From contig JBDRHL010000140.1 of NCBI GenBank assembly GCA_043816955.1, forward strand, positions 1 through 58,848: a stretch of DNA of 58,848 nucleotides. The letters are read 5' to 3'. The notes beneath the pieces are model-generated. The model did not search any database. It worked only from the letters and a program-made list of their open reading frames with translations, and was not told where the DNA came from. The stretch comes from JBDRHL01 sp043816955. GTDB taxonomy: Bacteria > Planctomycetota > Phycisphaerae > Sedimentisphaerales > CAYZTY01. This document shows, piece after piece, positions 16,539 through 24,054 of the stretch; position 1 is the first letter of the stretch, and each line of letters opens with the position of its first letter. The position numbers and the translations under genes are program-made.

Positions 16539-17405
16539 ATGAAAAAATCACTCACACATCTGCCGCAGCATAAACAGGATGAGCTTGAGTTGATAAGGGA
16601 TATTATCCTTGAAAAAATCCCGGATGTGCGGATGATCGTCCTTTTCGGCTCTTACGCCCGCGGCGACTGGGTTGAAGACACCCACCTCGAAGGCCATACC
16701 ACCCACGTATACCAATCCGACTTCGATATCCTCGTCACCACAAAATCCAAAAAAACAGCCGAAAATTCCGATGCACACGACCGCGTAGAAAAGGCAATTG
16801 CCGCAACAAACAAGATCAAAACGCCTCACAGCATAATCTACCACAATTTCAACTACGTAAGACAGATGATAACCGAAGGCCGGTACTTCTTTACAGACAT
16901 AAAAAAAGAAGGCATCCACCTCTACCGAACCGGCAAACACCGCCTCGGAAAAATAAAAAAACTAAAACCCGAAGAACGAAAACAAATCGCCGAAAATGAT
17001 TTCAAACAATGGTTTTCAAGTGCAAAAGGTTTTTACTCCATGTATGAGGCTGCTCTTAAAAAACGTGAGTACAAAATTGCGGCTTTCCAACTTCACCAGG
17101 CCACAGAGCGTTTTTACTCTGCTATCACACTGGTTTTTATAAATTATCGTTTCCGAACGCACGACATTGAGTTGTTAGGCATAAAGGCTGTAAGTTACGA
17201 CCCCGAATTCGCAAAGGCCTTCCCGCAGGACACCCAGCCGCATCGAAAAGCCTTTACACTGCTCAAGAAAGCCTACATCGACGCCCGCTATAAAAAGAAT
17301 TATAAAATCACAAAAAAACAACTCGAATACTTAGCGTCAAGAGTGAAGGTCTTACAGAAACTAACGAAAAAAATATGCACCGCGAAAATAGATAGCTTCG
17401 TTTAG
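16539..17405 (+). CDS. MNT-HEPN fusion nucleotidyltransferase
   Basis: Protein of 288 aa. The N-terminal minimal nucleotidyltransferase (~1-130) has the pol-beta signature GSYARGDW (~36-43) and the metal-binding pair in SDFDILV (~63-69). The C-terminal HEPN domain (~150-285) has helices FKQWFSSAKGFYSMYEAALKKREYKIAAFQLHQATERFYSAI and ARYKKNYKITKKQLEYLASRVKVLQ. In HEPN/MNT pairs the MNT protein can inactivate the HEPN RNase by adding AMP to it; here the two halves are one polypeptide, a known but poorly characterised architecture. Probably leaderless. It is bounded downstream by two hairpins and a repeat mosaic. Confidence 0.85.
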   Translation: MKKSLTHLPQHKQDELELIRDIILEKIPDVRMIVLFGSYARGDWVEDTHLEGHTTHVYQSDFDILVTTKSKKTAENSDAHDRVEKAIAATNKIKTPHSIIYHNFNYVRQMITEGRYFFTDIKKEGIHLYRTGKHRLGKIKKLKPEERKQIAENDFKQWFSSAKGFYSMYEAALKKREYKIAAFQLHQATERFYSAITLVFINYRFRTHDIELLGIKAVSYDPEFAKAFPQDTQPHRKAFTLLKKAYIDARYKKNYKITKKQLEYLASRVKVLQKLTKKICTAKIDSFV

Positions 17406-17406
17406 C

Positions 17407-17456
17407 CCCCAGCTTTATGCTGGGGGGAGGTTCCCCCGCAATTTTATTGCGCGGGT
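17407..17456 (+). terminator. Twin hairpin terminator after MNT-HEPN gene
   Basis: A perfect stem CCCCCAGC-TTTAT-GCTGGGGG (17407-17427) is followed by a second stem around CGCAAT-TTT-ATTGCG and a GGGTTTTGGTTG tail. It starts two bases past the stop codon. The pair could also be the first unit of the repeat array that follows. Confidence 0.6.
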
Positions 17457-17461
17457 TTTGG

Positions 17462-17734
17462 TTGTCATTCCGAACTTGTTGAGGAATCTATTTTTGGTCA
17501 TTGCGAGGAGGCCACAAGGCCGACGCGGCAATCTTGTCTTTGTCATTCCTGCGAAGCCTGTCCTCGCGAAGGCGGGGAACAGGAATCCAGAAAAATGAAA
17601 CAATATTATGTTTAGAGACTTTAATTGCCTAACATCATGGACCCCTGCCTTCGCAGGGGTGACAGTGCGGCAATCTTGTCCTTGTCATTCCTGCGAAGCC
17701 TGTCCCCACGAAGGTGGGGAGCGGGAATCCAGTC
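17462..17734. repeat. Mosaic of dispersed palindromic repeats
   Basis: At least five units of the short intergenic repeat classes seen in many bacterial genomes. (a) GTCATTCCGAACTTG.. at ~17464-17489. (b) GTCATTGCGAGGAGG..CGGCAATCTTG at ~17496-17535. (c) TTGTCATTCCTGCGAAGCC..GGAATCCAG at ~17539-17591. (d) ACCCCTGCCTTCGCAGGGGT at ~17640-17660 plus a second GCGGCAATCTTGTCC. (e) A second copy of class c at ~17682-17733. Units c and e are direct repeats of each other with compensatory changes in the palindromic part (CTCGCGAAGGCGGG versus CCACGAAGGTGGG). No protein-coding gene is credible here. Confidence 0.75.
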
Positions 17735-17815
17735 GTTTTTACAGCATTTTAGACCCGCGCCTCAGATGTGGTGGCTGACCTTGGTTGTTTCTTTAGTTTT
17801 TCAAACATCAATAAT

Positions 17816-18265
17816 TTATGCCCTTACTTCAACACTATCTTCATTCATTCTGCCAGAATTTAAAATTTGTGGCACATTTTTGCGACGTATTATTCCGCGT
17901 ATAAGCCTACCAATACCAATTCCAAAAAAAACTATTGGAATAGCAAACAGAAATAAAGGATATGTCCCCGAAGTCGTAGCTATTTTAAATATACCTAATA
18001 ATAGTAAAGCTGTAAATCCAACCGCTATCAGAAGAAACATAATGCCACTAGAAATATCCTTTACCCAGCCAGGTCCAGTATCTTCCGATTTGCTCCTCTC
18101 TTCCAAGTTTAATTCTGATATAGGCACGCCTTTTTCAATCGCGGCTAATATCTCTTTGTGCTTAAGTCGTTTTATAAAGTAAAAGGCAAGAGCAACAACA
18201 ATAATAGGACTGGAAAAACCAAGAAAAATAATAAAAACTGTTAATCCATCTGCTATATCGTGCAT
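17816..18265 (-). CDS. Small membrane protein, DUF6249-like
   Basis: Protein of 149 aa with three hydrophobic segments: ~8-30 (LTVFIIFLGFSSPIIVVALAFYF), ~73-95 (ISSGIMFLLIAVGFTALLLLGIF) and ~101-122 (TYPLFLFAIPIVFFGIGIGRLI). Between the first two lies the cytoplasmic KRLKHKEILAAIEKGVPISEL element that I associate with DUF6249 proteins, often found beside ECF sigma factors. Function unknown. The start has an AAAGGAG ribosome-binding site. Divergent from the ECF sigma gene, so co-regulation from the shared 183-bp region is possible. Confidence 0.7.
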   Translation of the reverse strand: MHDIADGLTVFIIFLGFSSPIIVVALAFYFIKRLKHKEILAAIEKGVPISELNLEERSKSEDTGPGWVKDISSGIMFLLIAVGFTALLLLGIFKIATTSGTYPLFLFAIPIVFFGIGIGRLIRGIIRRKNVPQILNSGRMNEDSVEVRA

Positions 18266-18314
18266 GTTTTACTCCTTTCAAATTATTTGCCTGTTTGGGC
18301 TATTATTGTTCCTT

Positions 18315-18344
18315 TTGAATTTGTTTCTGTTCACCAATTAATAT
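18315..18344 (+). promoter_or_regulatory. Promoter candidate for ECF sigma operon
   Basis: TTGAAT (18315-18320), an 18-bp spacer and TAATAT (18339-18344). Transcription would start near 18351, so the nested hairpin at 18361-18429 would lie in the 5' leader. Confidence 0.4.
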
Positions 18345-18360
18345 GATCTGCTTTCGTATA

Positions 18361-18429
18361 GTTAGTCGCACGGTTCATATAAAAGGTTTCAAAAAAATTG
18401 AAACCTGTTAAACTTTTATTACGACTAAC
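18361..18429 (+). promoter_or_regulatory. Triply nested hairpin in ECF sigma leader
   Basis: Three concentric inverted repeats. Outer: GTTAGTCG (18361-18368) with CGACTAAC (18422-18429). Middle: TAAAAG (18380-18385) with CTTTTA (18413-18418). Inner: GTTTCAA (18386-18392) with TTGAAAC (18398-18404), closed by a five-A loop. The inner arms extend to 9 bp if the middle stem is opened. It ends 7 bp before the AAAGGG ribosome-binding site of the sigma gene, so it could control translation, or act as an operator in DNA. Confidence 0.55.
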
Positions 18430-18448
18430 ATTATGAAAGGGAATTTAC

Positions 18449-19015
18449 TTGGCTCAGAGAACCCAACATCAACAAGGTAGCTGGTTACAATTGTTGTGCA
18501 GAGGTGACAGAAAGGCGTTTGAAGAATTTGTCAATGAATATCAGCACCTTGTTTTTTTGTGCTGCAGGACGCTTGGACTTGATGCGGATGAGGCTGAAGA
18601 CGTGGCAAGTGAGACATTTCTTGCGGCATATCAGAAGCTCCGCGGCTTCAGAGGAACCAGTAAGTTAAGCACTTTCCTTTGGAAAATCGCGTACTATAAA
18701 GCTATAGATTATATCCGTAAGAACAAAAATAATAATGAGTTAATCGGTGAAGTTGATGAGCAATTTCCAGATAGAAACTTTGTAAAGACAGTTGCAGAAA
18801 TTGAAAATAAAGAACAGTCCGAAGCTATCTGGCTGGCGGTCAAACAATTGCCAAGTTTGTGGTCAATGGCAGTTGTATTATTTTACCGCGAAAATAAAAG
18901 TATCGAGGAAATTTCGAAAATAATGGAAAAACGAAAAAATACCATCAAAATCTATTTATTCAGAAGCCGGAAAAGATTACAAAAGTTATTAGCCAATTTT
19001 TCTGGAGAAGAATAA
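18449..19015 (+). CDS. ECF (RpoE-type) RNA polymerase sigma factor
   Basis: Protein of 188 aa. Region 2: AFEEFVNEYQHLVFLCCRTLG through DVASETFLAAYQKLRGFRGTSKLSTFLWKIAYYKAIDYIRK. Region 4: LPSLWSMAVVLFYRENKSIEEISKIMEKRKNTIKIYLFRSRKRLQKLL, a helix-turn-helix for the -35 element. It redirects RNA polymerase to a small regulon in response to a signal. TTG 18449 with AAAGGG upstream is the best start; the nearby ATG 18433 is in another frame and stops after 15 codons. The stop overlaps the next gene (TAATG), so the pair is translationally coupled, the usual arrangement for a sigma and its regulator. Confidence 0.88.
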   Translation: MAQRTQHQQGSWLQLLCRGDRKAFEEFVNEYQHLVFLCCRTLGLDADEAEDVASETFLAAYQKLRGFRGTSKLSTFLWKIAYYKAIDYIRKNKNNNELIGEVDEQFPDRNFVKTVAEIENKEQSEAIWLAVKQLPSLWSMAVVLFYRENKSIEEISKIMEKRKNTIKIYLFRSRKRLQKLLANFSGEE

Positions 19016-19437
19016 TGTCAGCAAATAACTTACAAAGCGAAAATATGTTTGATCAAATGTTAAGAAGAAATTTACGCAAATATATAGAACCAATCAGGCC
19101 GGATTTCACTGATAATGTATTAAAACAGGTGAAACTTTGGGAAGAGCAGAAAATACTGTCAAAGATCCTATTGCAGGAAAGACTGGCTCTGGTAAGTGGT
19201 GCTTCACTATTTGTTATAATAGTTACTATGATAATGTATCTTGGTAAGGATATAATGATAGTTCTGAATCTTCTGTTGCATGATTCAAAAGAAGCTATAA
19301 CAACCATCAGAATAGCTAATTTGTTGGATTGGCAGCTAGTATCGGTATTGGTGGTAACAGCAGGATTTGGCCTGTATTGTTTTGTTGATAATGTACAGCC
19401 TGTACAACTCATCAAAAAATTTCTAAGTCAGCTTTAG
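19015..19437 (+). CDS. Putative membrane anti-sigma partner
   Basis: Protein of 140 aa: an N-terminal cytoplasmic part (~1-55, charged, MLRRNLRKYIEPIRPDFTDNVLKQVKLWEE) and two membrane helices (~58-77 ALVSGASLFVIIVTMIMYLG and ~104-125 WQLVSVLVVTAGFGLYCFV). No HxxxCxxC zinc-binding anti-sigma motif is present. The assignment as regulator of the sigma factor rests on translational coupling, size and topology, not on homology. Confidence 0.55.
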   Translation: MSANNLQSENMFDQMLRRNLRKYIEPIRPDFTDNVLKQVKLWEEQKILSKILLQERLALVSGASLFVIIVTMIMYLGKDIMIVLNLLLHDSKEAITTIRIANLLDWQLVSVLVVTAGFGLYCFVDNVQPVQLIKKFLSQL

Positions 19438-20078
19438 TAATTTTGCTAAGCCCTCATATGGCCATCCGATTGTCCGTACATCTCTAAAATCCAAAATCGT
19501 TCGAATCACACAGCCCCTAGTCCTCCGCACCTTTTAGTCTTTTTACAGTGATTCGATTTCCAAATATCCGTAAATCTGGCTTCGGATGCCGGGTGATGAA
19601 TAAAATCACGCCGTCAGATATTTCTTTCTCCCTCATTGCCTAGCCCTTACCGTTTTAGTCATTCGGATTTTGAATTTCGGGTTTGTTTCGGATTTCGTAT
19701 TTCGCGCTTCGAATTTCTTCATCTCTCTCGCTCCCCTCGCAGATAACCCCCAACCCCAAGTCCCCTGCCTCTTTTTACCCAGTCCAAAATCCAAAATCGC
19801 AAATCCAAAATCGTTTGAATCCCCCAGATTCAAACAATTCCCGCAGGTCGATACAATCGTTACAACCGTTAAAATCGCTATATCTTAACACGAAAAAAAT
19901 CGAAAAAATGGTATAAAAGTAGTACAAAACCGGGTAAGAATTGGGTAAAAAGTAGCGCACTTTTCGCAAAAAATGACTAAAAAATCCAAAAAAATTCACT
20001 GCTTTACACCACCCGAACCTTAATATCAGCCCAAAAACAAACATTTCCCCCCTCAAAACCACCCCGACAACCCGCAAG
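19438..20078. other. Gene-free AT-rich stretch with short repeats
   Basis: No credible gene. It contains an imperfect direct repeat AAATCCAAAATCGTTYGAATC at 19486-19506 and 19801-19821, with a partial extra copy at 19786-19800. A run built from GATTTTGAATTTCG/GGATTTCG units lies at ~19669-19720. The GTTCGAAT at ~19499 looks like a tRNA T-loop, but no cloverleaf can be formed around it. The last ~100 bp lead into the duplicated leader element. Confidence 0.5.
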
Positions 20079-20285
20079 TCCCGACTAATTTTTCCACATA
20101 ACTCCCCCCGCGCAAGCCTTTTTGTCCCTAAGCCGCGAAAATCTCAAACAGCCTATAGAAAAGCCTGTTATTCTCCGCTATTATTTACATCAGTTGCCAA
20201 ATTATCAAAAACCCCAGGCAGTATGTACCAGGCAAATAAAGGCGATATTCTCAAAGCTCTCGAAGCCGCCGAAACCCGGGCTGCC
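20079..20285 (+). repeat. Duplicated leader element, copy A
   Basis: Copy A of a ~200-bp element whose other copy is at 45705-45929 on the opposite strand. Shared blocks in order: GCGCAAGCC plus TTTTTGTCCCTAAGCCGCG (20111-20137), CCTGTTATT plus TATTAT just upstream of the start, GCAGTATGTACCAGGCAAAT at the start codon, and the following coding bases to ~20282. Differences in the coding part are half synonymous. Upstream, TTTTCCACATAACNCCCCCC (20092-20110) is also shared, but is inverted relative to the leader in the other copy. Confidence 0.8.
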
Positions 20286-20309
20286 TGGTTTAGATGGAAA
20301 GGAATGTAA
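20223..20309 (+). pseudogene. 5' fragment of GT9 gene or leader ORF
   Basis: A 28-codon ORF whose first ~21 residues, MYQANKGDILKALEAAETRAA, match the N-terminus of the GT9 gene at 44712-45776 (there MYQANKSDILKALEDAETQAA). Similarity stops at the junction and the frame closes at TAA 20307-20309, 5 bp before ATG 20315 of the TPR gene. It is either a relic left by deletion of a GT9 gene copy or a translated leader peptide that couples translation to the TPR gene. Confidence 0.6.
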
Positions 20310-20314
20310 AGGGG

Positions 20315-22315
20315 ATGGGAAATAAGACGGCTGAATCTATAAAAGGCGATGGTCTGCTGCGACAAGGGGGCAGGGGTATATCTGGTGAGTACAGGATGCT
20401 TGCTGTTTTGATGGGGATTGGCTGCGTTGTCATCCTGGCGGCATTTTGGTCCGGCTTGGGGGCAGATGCGGTTATGATCGATGATAACCAGTATTTTATC
20501 GACAATCCGCTGGTTCGCAATCCGAGCTGGGGTTCGGTGCAGCGGTTTCTGAGTGAGGTTTTGAAGCCCTCCACAGTTGCCGGCTATTATCAGCCCTTTA
20601 CAATGATATCCCTGATGCTGGATTATGCTATGGGCGGCAGAGAGAATAATTTACTTCCTTTCCACAGAACAAGTCTTATCCTGCATATGGTTAATACATG
20701 TTTGATCATCTTTTTGCTTTACAGGCTTTTCGGGACGTTATGGGCAGGGGCGGCGGGGATGATTTTCGCTGTACATCCGATGACGGTGGAATCTGTTGTG
20801 TGGATCAGTGACCGCAAGACGCTGCTTGCCGCTTTTTTTGTGTTACTTTGTTTAATTTGTTATCTTCAGTATGCTGAACAAAGATCCTGGGTGTATTACG
20901 CCGGCTGTGTGGTTTTCTATGCCGGGGCGCTGATGTCCAAGCCGACGAGTATCGCTGTTCCGGGATTACTGCTGGTACTTGACTATTGGCCGTTAAGACG
21001 TTTGCAATGGCGGGCGGTCTGGGAAAAAGTGCCGTTCTTCATCATCGGCGCCGGTTTCGGGGTGATCATATATATTTCGCAGACAGGTACGGCAGGGACT
21101 TATCTGGTGGAGGACCAGGGTCCTAGAAGAATCCTGCTTGTCATCTGTCATAATATTGTTTTTTATCTTCGGAACATATTCTGGCCGGTCCGCTTGTCGT
21201 CTTTTTACTCCTATCCCCAGGTGTCACTTCGCGAGCCTGCGATATTGACCGGTGTAATTGGAACGGTGGTACTGGTTGTTATCATGGTCACATCACTGCG
21301 ATGGAGCCGGCTGTTTTTGGCGGGCATGGCATTTTTCGTGGTCGCAATTTCACCAACATTAGGAGTGATTCGATTCAGCCAGGTAATCGCTGCTGACAAG
21401 TTTGCTTATGTTCCATCAATAGGCCTGCTGATGATGCTTACTGTTTTTTTAGCGTGGTTAAGCAAGAGCGACAAAAAGAGCAAATTTGTTGTCCGGCCGG
21501 TAGAGCTTTCAGCGATAATATTTTTGTTGTTGATTGCCGAATCCGTGGGGTGCTGGGTTTATCTGGGCTATTGGCGGGACACAAAGACGCTATACAGGCA
21601 TATGGTGGAAATTCGGCCAAGATCTGCGACCCTGAACTATAACTATGGAAACCTGCTCATGAAGGAAGGAAGAGTTGAAGAAGCGGTGGGATATTTGCAA
21701 AAGGCATTGGAAGCCAGGCCCGGCAGTATTGATGTGCATAATAATCTTGGGGTTGCCTTGTTGGCACTAGGCAGGACGTCACAGGCCAGGGAGCATTTTG
21801 AGAAGGTCTCTGCACTTGATGCGAACGATATTGAAGCCAGAACTAATCTTGCGACGGTTTTGCTTCTAGAGAGCAGGTATGACGAGGCGATCGAAGCGTA
21901 TGGTCATATTCTTGAGCTTAATCCGAAGGACATCGCTGTTTTGAACGGGATTGGAATTGCTTACTGGCAGCAGGGCAAATTAGAGGAGGCGATAGGGAAT
22001 TTTGAGCGGGTGTTAGAAATTGAGCCTGATGCGGTAATGACTCATTACCGACTTGGCATGATATATCGGACAAAGGGCGAAAATGACAAGGCCATACGTC
22101 ATCTTCGCAGAGTAGTCGAGCTGTCGCCGGGATATGTTGAGGGTTTGAATCAGTTGGCGGAAACGTATGTAGCGGCAGGACAATATGAACATGCGATTGC
22201 TGTATATGAATCAGTATTGACTTTAGCCCGCCGCAGTGGCGACAGCAAGCTGGCAGGCAATACTGAGAATCAAATAGAAAAATGCAGAAAAGAACAGGCA
22301 GGGCAGGGTAATTAG
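20315..22315 (+). CDS. Polytopic TPR protein, TMTC/GT-C glycosyltransferase-like
   Basis: Protein of ~666 aa. The N-terminal half has about 9-10 membrane helices with GT-C features: an early acidic loop MIDDNQYFIDNPLV (~55-68, likely catalytic Asp region), NNLLPFHRTSLILHMVN, and FAVHPMTVESVVWISDRKTLLAAFF, all typical of TMTC/PMT-like membrane proteins. The C-terminal half (~440-650) carries about six TPR units (e.g. NYNYGNLLMKEGRVEEAVGYL). Planctomycetes and related phyla have many such proteins, probably lipid-linked-sugar glycosyltransferases. ATG 20315 follows AAAGGA and the end of the leader ORF; ATG 20294 in the same frame is possible. Confidence 0.75.
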   Translation: MGNKTAESIKGDGLLRQGGRGISGEYRMLAVLMGIGCVVILAAFWSGLGADAVMIDDNQYFIDNPLVRNPSWGSVQRFLSEVLKPSTVAGYYQPFTMISLMLDYAMGGRENNLLPFHRTSLILHMVNTCLIIFLLYRLFGTLWAGAAGMIFAVHPMTVESVVWISDRKTLLAAFFVLLCLICYLQYAEQRSWVYYAGCVVFYAGALMSKPTSIAVPGLLLVLDYWPLRRLQWRAVWEKVPFFIIGAGFGVIIYISQTGTAGTYLVEDQGPRRILLVICHNIVFYLRNIFWPVRLSSFYSYPQVSLREPAILTGVIGTVVLVVIMVTSLRWSRLFLAGMAFFVVAISPTLGVIRFSQVIAADKFAYVPSIGLLMMLTVFLAWLSKSDKKSKFVVRPVELSAIIFLLLIAESVGCWVYLGYWRDTKTLYRHMVEIRPRSATLNYNYGNLLMKEGRVEEAVGYLQKALEARPGSIDVHNNLGVALLALGRTSQAREHFEKVSALDANDIEARTNLATVLLLESRYDEAIEAYGHILELNPKDIAVLNGIGIAYWQQGKLEEAIGNFERVLEIEPDAVMTHYRLGMIYRTKGENDKAIRHLRRVVELSPGYVEGLNQLAETYVAAGQYEHAIAVYESVLTLARRSGDSKLAGNTENQIEKCRKEQAGQGN

Positions 22316-22446
22316 AGAAACGAGTAATGGCAAGGATACTTGGGTTGTAAAGATTTTCCTTGCCGGCTCACAGAACCACGGCTATCATGCTATAAAAGAT
22401 GCTTGTTATGCAGATTACCTTGATTTAGAAAGAGGGGATGTAATAG

Positions 22447-24042
22447 ATGGGATTCGCTGGATGTGAAGGGCCCATTACAGCGGGGCAGGGTCTTGAGGGC
22501 GTGTTGCTGACGACAAAGCTGCTCTTCGACCCGATCAGACTGTTCATTCTTATCGCATGGCTTTATCTGTGCATGTATTTCGTTCAGCGAGTCCAGTTCA
22601 GCGCCTTGATCTCCAAACGTTTCAAATCGATTGCCAATGTCATTACTCTCTTCCTCGGGCCTGTGCTCCTGTTCATATGCTGGGCAGTCGATTTTATTAT
22701 CAGGTATCGAAAAGGCAGGCATGGCGTTGTTGAAATGCTGCGAAAAGAATGGGATAAGGCTGTCAGCGGTGTAAAATCGATTGGTTTTTACGGCTCACGC
22801 GGAAGATCGTCAATTATGCTGCTTGATTCTGCCGGACGAAGCCTCGCTGAAGTATATGCCCAGGGCAAAGACAGAGCCAACCTGGAAACCGCAGCCAGAA
22901 CAGAGCAGATTATCCTCGACGCAATCCAGCAGCGATCGAGCGATATTCTTATCGACCCGAAAGATGAGAACACATACTCGCTTCGTTTCAGAATAGACGG
23001 GATGCTCAGGTCCATCGAACAAATCCCAACCAGTCGCTGCAACGCCATTGTCAACAGTATAAAGGCAATTGCCGGCATGGATATTTCTGAAAAAAGACGG
23101 CCGCTGGATGGCGGTTTCACTGCAAGAATTCCCGAAGGAATTGTATCCTTCCGTGTCGCAAGTGCCGGTGTTCTGTACGGCGAGAAACTCTCCATAAGAG
23201 TCCTTAACCCCATTACCGGCTTATTCTCGCTTGACGACCTGGGCTTGTCTCCAAAACAGCGTGAGATTTTTGATACCTATATAAACAAACCTTCAGGAGT
23301 GATTCTGACCTGCGGCCCCACCGGCAGTGGAAAATCAACCACCCTTTACGCCATGCTCAACCAGATCGATTCCTTTACTCGCAATATCATTACGGTGGAA
23401 GACCCCATCGAATATGTCATCTCCAATGTCAGCCAGATAGAAATCAATCCCAGGGCTGATATTACATTTGCAAAAGCCTTGCGGAGCATCCTGCGACAGG
23501 ATCCCGATGTCATATGTATCGGTGAGATTCGGGATGAAGAAACTGCCGCTATTGCCATGCAGGCCTCACAGACCGGCCACCTCGTTCTGGCAACGTTACA
23601 CAGCAACAGCAATGTCTCCGCATTGGTGCGGCTTCTCGATCTTGGCATAAAGCCTCTGTTGCTCTCCTCGGCACTAACGGTCGTAATTTCGCAGAGACTT
23701 GTACGCAAGCTCTGTGATCGCTGCAAAAAGCCTCTGCAGATGACCCAGCTCCAGTATGAAAACTTCAGGGCCAAAGGATATGATCCTGCAAAAATATATG
23801 ATGCCAACGGCTGCAGCTACTGTGACAGGACCGGCTACCACAGCAGGCTGGCGTTGTACGATATCCTTGTGGTCGACGATAAGGTAAGAAACAGTATATT
23901 TCGTGGAAATCTTTCTGCCGCCGAGTTGACAAAATGGGGTGATGAAAAAGGCAAATCCAACCTGCAGAAAGAGGGAATGAAAAAAGTATGTGAGGGACTC
24001 ACCACCATTGCGGAAGTCAAGCGCGTTACTTCGGATAGATAG
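22447..24042 (+). CDS. Membrane-anchored GspE/PilB-type secretion ATPase
   Basis: Protein of 531 aa. Two hydrophobic helices at the N-terminus (~29-47, ~64-86) replace the usual soluble N1 domain. The rest is a complete type II secretion/type IV pilus assembly ATPase: Walker A GPTGSGKST (~290), Asp box ITVEDPIEY, Walker B CIGEIRDEETA, His box TGHLVLATLHSN, and the tetracysteine zinc motif CDRCKK..CSYCDRTGY (~423-460). Such ATPases drive pilin assembly. No pilin, GspF or secretin gene is adjacent. A CvpA-like membrane gene follows 12 bp downstream. Start supported by GAGGGG. Confidence 0.88.
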   Translation: MGFAGCEGPITAGQGLEGVLLTTKLLFDPIRLFILIAWLYLCMYFVQRVQFSALISKRFKSIANVITLFLGPVLLFICWAVDFIIRYRKGRHGVVEMLRKEWDKAVSGVKSIGFYGSRGRSSIMLLDSAGRSLAEVYAQGKDRANLETAARTEQIILDAIQQRSSDILIDPKDENTYSLRFRIDGMLRSIEQIPTSRCNAIVNSIKAIAGMDISEKRRPLDGGFTARIPEGIVSFRVASAGVLYGEKLSIRVLNPITGLFSLDDLGLSPKQREIFDTYINKPSGVILTCGPTGSGKSTTLYAMLNQIDSFTRNIITVEDPIEYVISNVSQIEINPRADITFAKALRSILRQDPDVICIGEIRDEETAAIAMQASQTGHLVLATLHSNSNVSALVRLLDLGIKPLLLSSALTVVISQRLVRKLCDRCKKPLQMTQLQYENFRAKGYDPAKIYDANGCSYCDRTGYHSRLALYDILVVDDKVRNSIFRGNLSAAELTKWGDEKGKSNLQKEGMKKVCEGLTTIAEVKRVTSDR

Positions 24043-24054
24043 GGCGTTACAAAT

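Noticed and set aside
17415..17603. A 62-codon minus-strand ORF inside the repeat mosaic
   Set aside because: Its translation (GFLFPAFARTGFAGMTK) is the usual artefact of reading through the dispersed repeats.
18433..18480. ATG 18433 as the start of the ECF sigma gene
   Set aside because: It is in a different frame and stops after 15 codons; TTG 18449 with AAAGGG gives the correct sigma N-terminus.
19485..19510. GTTCGAATC resembling a tRNA T-loop
   Set aside because: No complementary T-stem, anticodon arm or acceptor stem can be drawn around it.
20091..20100. TTTCCACATA considered as a DnaA box or origin element
   Set aside because: It does not match TTATCCACA in either orientation, there is no cluster of boxes, and the same string belongs to the duplicated leader block.
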